DNA from: UBA1546 sp049302185
GTDB taxonomy: Bacteria > Nitrospirota > Thermodesulfovibrionia > Thermodesulfovibrionales > UBA1546
NCBI GenBank assembly: GCA_049302185.1
Contig: JBAQLV010000012.1
Location: 1 to 64,000, forward strand
Length of the DNA stretch: 64,000 bases
Direction of reading: 5' to 3'
Position numbers and translations under genes: made by a program. Within the stretch, counting starts at the first letter, position 1. The number at the start of each line of letters is the position of its first letter. The notes beneath the pieces are model-generated. The model did not search any database, had not been told where the DNA came from, and was given only the letters and a program-made list of their open reading frames with translations. Below are positions 63,438 to 64,000 of this stretch, in pieces.

Positions 63438-64000
63438 TCATGGTTTTGTCAGCGACTTTGCCAGTCTTACAAACTGCACTATCGGCCTTTTTGAAGGGCA
63501 TACAAACGCGCATGAGCCGCATTCAAAACAGTCAAATAGATTATATTCCTTTGCATCCTCGTAATGTCCCTTCTCAGAAAGGATGCTCAACATTGACGGC
63601 ATAAGCCCCATCGGACAGATATCAATGCACCTTCCGCATCTTATGCAAGGACCGTACTCTTCAGTGTGTACAACACCTTCCTCAGGAATAACAAGTATCC
63701 CTGAAGTCCCCTTTGTCACAGGCAGATCAAGAGATGAAAGGGCAAAGCCCATCATTGGACCGCCTGATACAACCTTGCCTGCGCTGTTTTTAAAGCCGCC
63801 GCACTCATCAACAATATCAGAGATGAGAGCGCCTATCTTCACCATTAAATTTGCAGGGTTCTTTATGCCTTCTCCTGTTACAGTCACGACTCTTTCTATC
63901 AAAGGCTTGCCGTATCGAGCTGCCTCATACACAGCAAGCGCAGTCCCTACATTCTGCACCACAACCCTCACATCCATCGGAAGACCGCGCGGAGGAACTT
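63438..64000 (-). CDS. rnfC: Rnf complex subunit C, C-terminal part (cut by window end)
   Basis: RnfC carries the NADH/FMN site and 4Fe-4S clusters. The window holds the C-terminal 187 codons: the frame is open to the window edge (VPPRGLPMDVRVVVQNVGTA), which is the conserved inner part of RnfC, so the start lies beyond 64000. The two ferredoxin motifs CIRCGRCIDICPMGL and CFECGSCAFVCPSKRP are present, followed by FVRLAKSL and the stop. It would be the first gene of the rnfCDGEAB operon. Confidence 0.95.
   Translation of the reverse strand, partial: VPPRGLPMDVRVVVQNVGTALAVYEAARYGKPLIERVVTVTGEGIKNPANLMVKIGALISDIVDECGGFKNSAGKVVSGGPMMGFALSSLDLPVTKGTSGILVIPEEGVVHTEEYGPCIRCGRCIDICPMGLMPSMLSILSEKGHYEDAKEYNLFDCFECGSCAFVCPSKRPIVQFVRLAKSLTKP

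Overview
The window looks like a bacterial chromosome segment from an anaerobic, chemolithotrophic or acetogenic-type organism. Gene content and order (yajC-HD-secD-secF-recJ-rel, paired DUF507 genes, CooS, selenocysteine formate dehydrogenase, Rnf complex, probable PPi-dependent phosphofructokinase) would fit the Nitrospirota / Thermodesulfovibrionia or a deltaproteobacterial relative. That placement is inference from gene content only. Most of the window is ordinary housekeeping sequence, interrupted by decayed genes and by an unusually rich set of short dispersed repeats.

Layout. 0.1-3 kb: carbon monoxide dehydrogenase cooS with hsp20 and a GYD protein. 3-5.1 kb: a debris zone with an IS256/resolvase chimera, a frameshifted REP-associated transposase tail and the tail of a GH94 enzyme, around an HPF-cold-shock fusion. 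5.2-13.1 kb (minus): lnt, prfB (programmed +1 frameshift), dnaA, dnaN, gyrB, with recF missing and a possible origin upstream of dnaA. 13.2-21.5 kb (plus): tRNA-Phe, yajC, an HD protein, secD, secF, recJ and a bifunctional Rel. 21.5-28 kb: an RF-1-like ribosome rescue protein, a RelB/YafQ pair, a radical SAM protein, a three-domain acyl ligase-ACP-acyltransferase, hisI and an internally deleted transposase. 28.1-33 kb: formate dehydrogenase (UGA-encoded selenocysteine at codon 191), its FeS subunit and fdhE. 33-36.6 kb: remnants (bactofilin, GGDEF), an HNH gene, DUF507 pair, rpsR-ssb-rpsF, an IHF/HU gene and an orphan ferredoxin. 36.6-46.9 kb: recN, DUF72, pgk, PFK, an HD-GYP response regulator, an 1107-residue hybrid kinase with a Rossmann N-terminus and a DgkA-PAP2 fusion. 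47-57.5 kb: ribH, nusB, purB, purL and purF interleaved with two PIN-toxin modules. 57.5-64 kb: flavin reductase, tRNA-Ser and the Rnf operon (C-D-G-E-A-B, rnfC cut by the window end).

Metabolically, CooS and formate dehydrogenase handle one-carbon substrates and the Rnf complex couples ferredoxin/NAD+ redox to an ion gradient; together they suggest an anaerobic energy metabolism of Wood-Ljungdahl type, although the rest of that pathway is not in this window.

The most unusual signal is a family of arrays built from 7-bp (sometimes 8-bp) tandem units. The unit sequence differs from locus to locus, but most arrays form two inverted arms around an A/T-rich linker, giving long hairpins with regularly spaced mismatches. 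They fill intergenic gaps and are also read through in frame inside recJ, purL, the acyl ligase linker, the C-terminus of the radical SAM protein and the end of an HNH gene. A second family (six copies, TGTCATTC...GAATGACA, 64-79 bp) consists of inverted repeats resembling the dRS3 type, and a third is a poly-C/poly-G hairpin that is also found twice inside purL.
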